Source: an uncultured Sutterella sp.
GTDB taxonomy: Bacteria; Pseudomonadota; Gammaproteobacteria; Burkholderiales; Burkholderiaceae_F
Reading direction: 5' to 3'
Length of the DNA stretch: 64,000 nt
Assembly (NCBI GenBank): GCA_900546995.1
Contig: URFF01000002.1
Span: forward strand, 1 to 64,000
Part shown: piece by piece, positions 62,841 to 64,000 of the stretch
Numbering within the stretch: position 1 is the stretch's first letter
How the letters are laid out: each line of letters opens with the position of its first letter
The notes under the pieces: model-generated
Seen by the model: the letters and a program-made list of their open reading frames with translations, nothing else
Databases searched by the model: none
What the model was told of the DNA's origin: nothing
Made by a program: the position numbers and the translations under genes

Positions 62841-64000
62841 ATGTCTGAAGAAATTCGAATTCGCGGTGCGCGAACCCATAATTTAAAAAATATTGACCTG
62901 GATATTCCTCGTGGCAAGCTCGTCGTGATTACTGGCTTATCAGGATCCGGGAAAAGCTCTTTGGCCTTTGACACGTTATATGCCGAGGGACAGCGCCGCT
63001 ATGTGGAAAGCTTATCAGCTTATGCCAGACAGTTTTTGGATTTGATGGAGCGGCCCGATGTTGATTTGATTGAGGGATTGTCTCCTGCGATTGCCATAGA
63101 ACAAAAGTCAGGGAACCCGAACCCTCGCTCAACCGTCGGTACGATTACAGAAATCATGGACTACTTGCGGCTTTTATTTGCCCGAGTTGGCGTTCCCTAT
63201 TGCCCGATTCATCATTTGCCGTTGGTTGCGACACCCGTTTCCGAGATGGTGGATCAAACGCTCGCGCGTCCGCAACTAAGCAAAATCATGGTGCTTGCCC
63301 CGTTACTGAGGGAGCAATCAGTGCCAGACTTCAATTTTTTCATTGATCTTCAAACACAAGGCTTCATTCGTTTTCGTATTGACGGTGAAATCTACGAGGC
63401 AGCGGATTTGCCCGAAATCGATCGAATGCCACATGACGTTGATGTGATTGTCGATAGGCTGCGAGTCAGAGCCGATGCGAAGCAACGTTTAGCCGAAAGT
63501 TTGGAAACCGCGTTGCGCTTAACCGGTGGTCGGGTGGTGGTTGAAGATATGCAGTCGGGCGAGGCCCAGGCTTTTTCGAGCTACTACTGTTGCCCTGAAT
63601 GTGGCTTTAGCGTAACGGAATTAGAGCCGCGACTGTTTTCCTTTAATAATCCCAAAGGCGCGTGTCCTGATTGCGGAGGACTTGGGGAAAAAATGGTGTT
63701 TACTGAAGAAAGCGTGGTCAGACACCCAGAGCTCTCGCTAAGCTCAGGCGCCATTCATGGTTGGGATCGGCGAAATCTCTATAACTTTGATCTGATCGAG
63801 GCGGTGGCAAAAGCGTTGCAATTTAGTGTTGACACACCCTGGAATCAATTAAAGCCTGAGCAACGTCACGCCTTACTTTTCGGCTTAGGGGAGAAAATGA
63901 TCGATATGCCCTATCGCCGAAATGGAGAATTGCATTGGCAAAAGGGACCGTTTGAAGGGGTTATCGCTATTTTGGAGAGACGTTTTTCTGAAACAAAAAG
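62841..64000 (+). CDS. uvrA: UvrABC system protein A (N-terminal part)
   Basis: ATG 62841 with TAAGG 6 nt upstream; 386 codons are visible and the frame is open at the window end, so the protein (~940 residues in relatives) is truncated by the window. Walker [11 protein letters not shown] (residues 32-41) follows [19 protein letters not shown]; the UvrB-binding region with [26 protein letters not shown] is clear, and a zinc-type CPEC...CPDCGG motif lies near residue 252-280. UvrA finds bulky DNA damage and loads UvrB in nucleotide excision repair. Confidence 0.97.
   Translation, partial: MSEEIRIRGARTHNLKNIDLDIPRGKLVVITGLSGSGKSSLAFDTLYAEGQRRYVESLSAYARQFLDLMERPDVDLIEGLSPAIAIEQKSGNPNPRSTVGTITEIMDYLRLLFARVGVPYCPIHHLPLVATPVSEMVDQTLARPQLSKIMVLAPLLREQSVPDFNFFIDLQTQGFIRFRIDGEIYEAADLPEIDRMPHDVDVIVDRLRVRADAKQRLAESLETALRLTGGRVVVEDMQSGEAQAFSSYYCCPECGFSVTELEPRLFSFNNPKGACPDCGGLGEKMVFTEESVVRHPELSLSSGAIHGWDRRNLYNFDLIEAVAKALQFSVDTPWNQLKPEQRHALLFGLGEKMIDMPYRRNGELHWQKGPFEGVIAILERRFSETK

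Noticed and set aside
1..64000. Prophage, insertion sequence or CRISPR array
   Set aside because: No transposase, integrase, phage structural gene or regularly spaced repeats were seen; the region is core chromosome.

Overview
The window reads as a continuous stretch of bacterial chromosome, about 94% coding, with no phage, transposase, CRISPR array or rRNA. Gene content and order point to the Betaproteobacteria, order Burkholderiales: lolB-ispE-tRNA-Gln-prs-rplY, gpmA-envC-ctpA, kdsD-kdsC-lptC-lptA-lptB-ptsN-rapZ, ftsE-ftsX-rpoH, and dksA beside a COG0523 GTPase. The base composition is balanced rather than GC-rich, and several genes usual in Burkholderiales are missing from conserved neighbourhoods (rpoN, hpf, hprK, grxC). 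That fits a host-adapted lineage such as Sutterellaceae (Parasutterella/Sutterella-like). This placement is an inference from gene order, not from a database search.

Layout. 1-4.4 kb: two lipid A acyltransferases, rlmI, a COG0523 metal GTPase and dksA (+). 4.4-12.8 kb: sppA, a HAD nucleotidase, a stand-alone FtsK-like ATPase, and the gpmA-envC-ctpA-phosphoesterase run (-). 13-16.7 kb: a rhodanese-like protein, secB and a NarX/NarL-type two-component pair (+). 16.7-22.3 kb: rsmD-coaD-ppx-ftsE-ftsX-rpoH-trmL (-), with ftsY divergent. 23.3-34.4 kb: asmA, a Cro/CI-type regulator, ychF, a DUF523 gene, pth, rplY, prs, tRNA-Gln, ispE, lolB and a TPR protein (-), with a radical SAM gene inserted on +. 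34.5-40.8 kb: mutY (+) facing the Kdo/LPS-export/PTS-Ntr run (-). 40.9-45.1 kb: a PatZ-like acetyltransferase, an enoyl-CoA hydratase and an orphan amino-acid ABC ATPase (-). 45.2-47.4 kb: mtnA, a class II aldolase and a small conserved protein (+). 47.4-48.6 kb: a frameshifted MFS transporter (-). 48.7-53.3 kb: a lipoprotein, aspS and an EF-G-like GTPase. 53.4-59.8 kb: a response regulator with a degenerate receiver domain, divergent from a MacAB/TolC-type tripartite efflux operon that ends in a periplasmic solute-binding protein. 59.9-61.8 kb: an amidohydrolase-pyrE operon preceded by a leader peptide and terminator. 62-64 kb: ssb divergent from uvrA, which runs off the end.

Main themes are the cell envelope (lipid A, Kdo, the Lpt bridge, LolB, EnvC/FtsEX division signalling, SppA, AsmA), protein quality control (RpoH, SecB, CtpA, FtsY) and nucleotide supply (Prs, PyrE, salvage). 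EnvC and FtsEX, found in separate operons here, are known partners: FtsEX drives EnvC to activate amidases at the septum.

The most interesting observations are: (1) an apparent UTP-sensing attenuator, made of a 30-codon leader ORF, a U-tract and a strong terminator, ahead of amidohydrolase-pyrE; (2) a split MacB efflux operon carrying its own SsuA/NMT1-like binding protein and flanked by a regulator whose receiver lacks the acidic pocket and conserved Lys; (3) an mtnA-aldolase pair that looks like a DHAP shunt, behind a structured leader; (4) the loss of rpoN/hpf/hprK from the PTS-Ntr locus; (5) an MFS gene broken by one base at a homopolymer; (6) a soluble single-domain FtsK-like ATPase.
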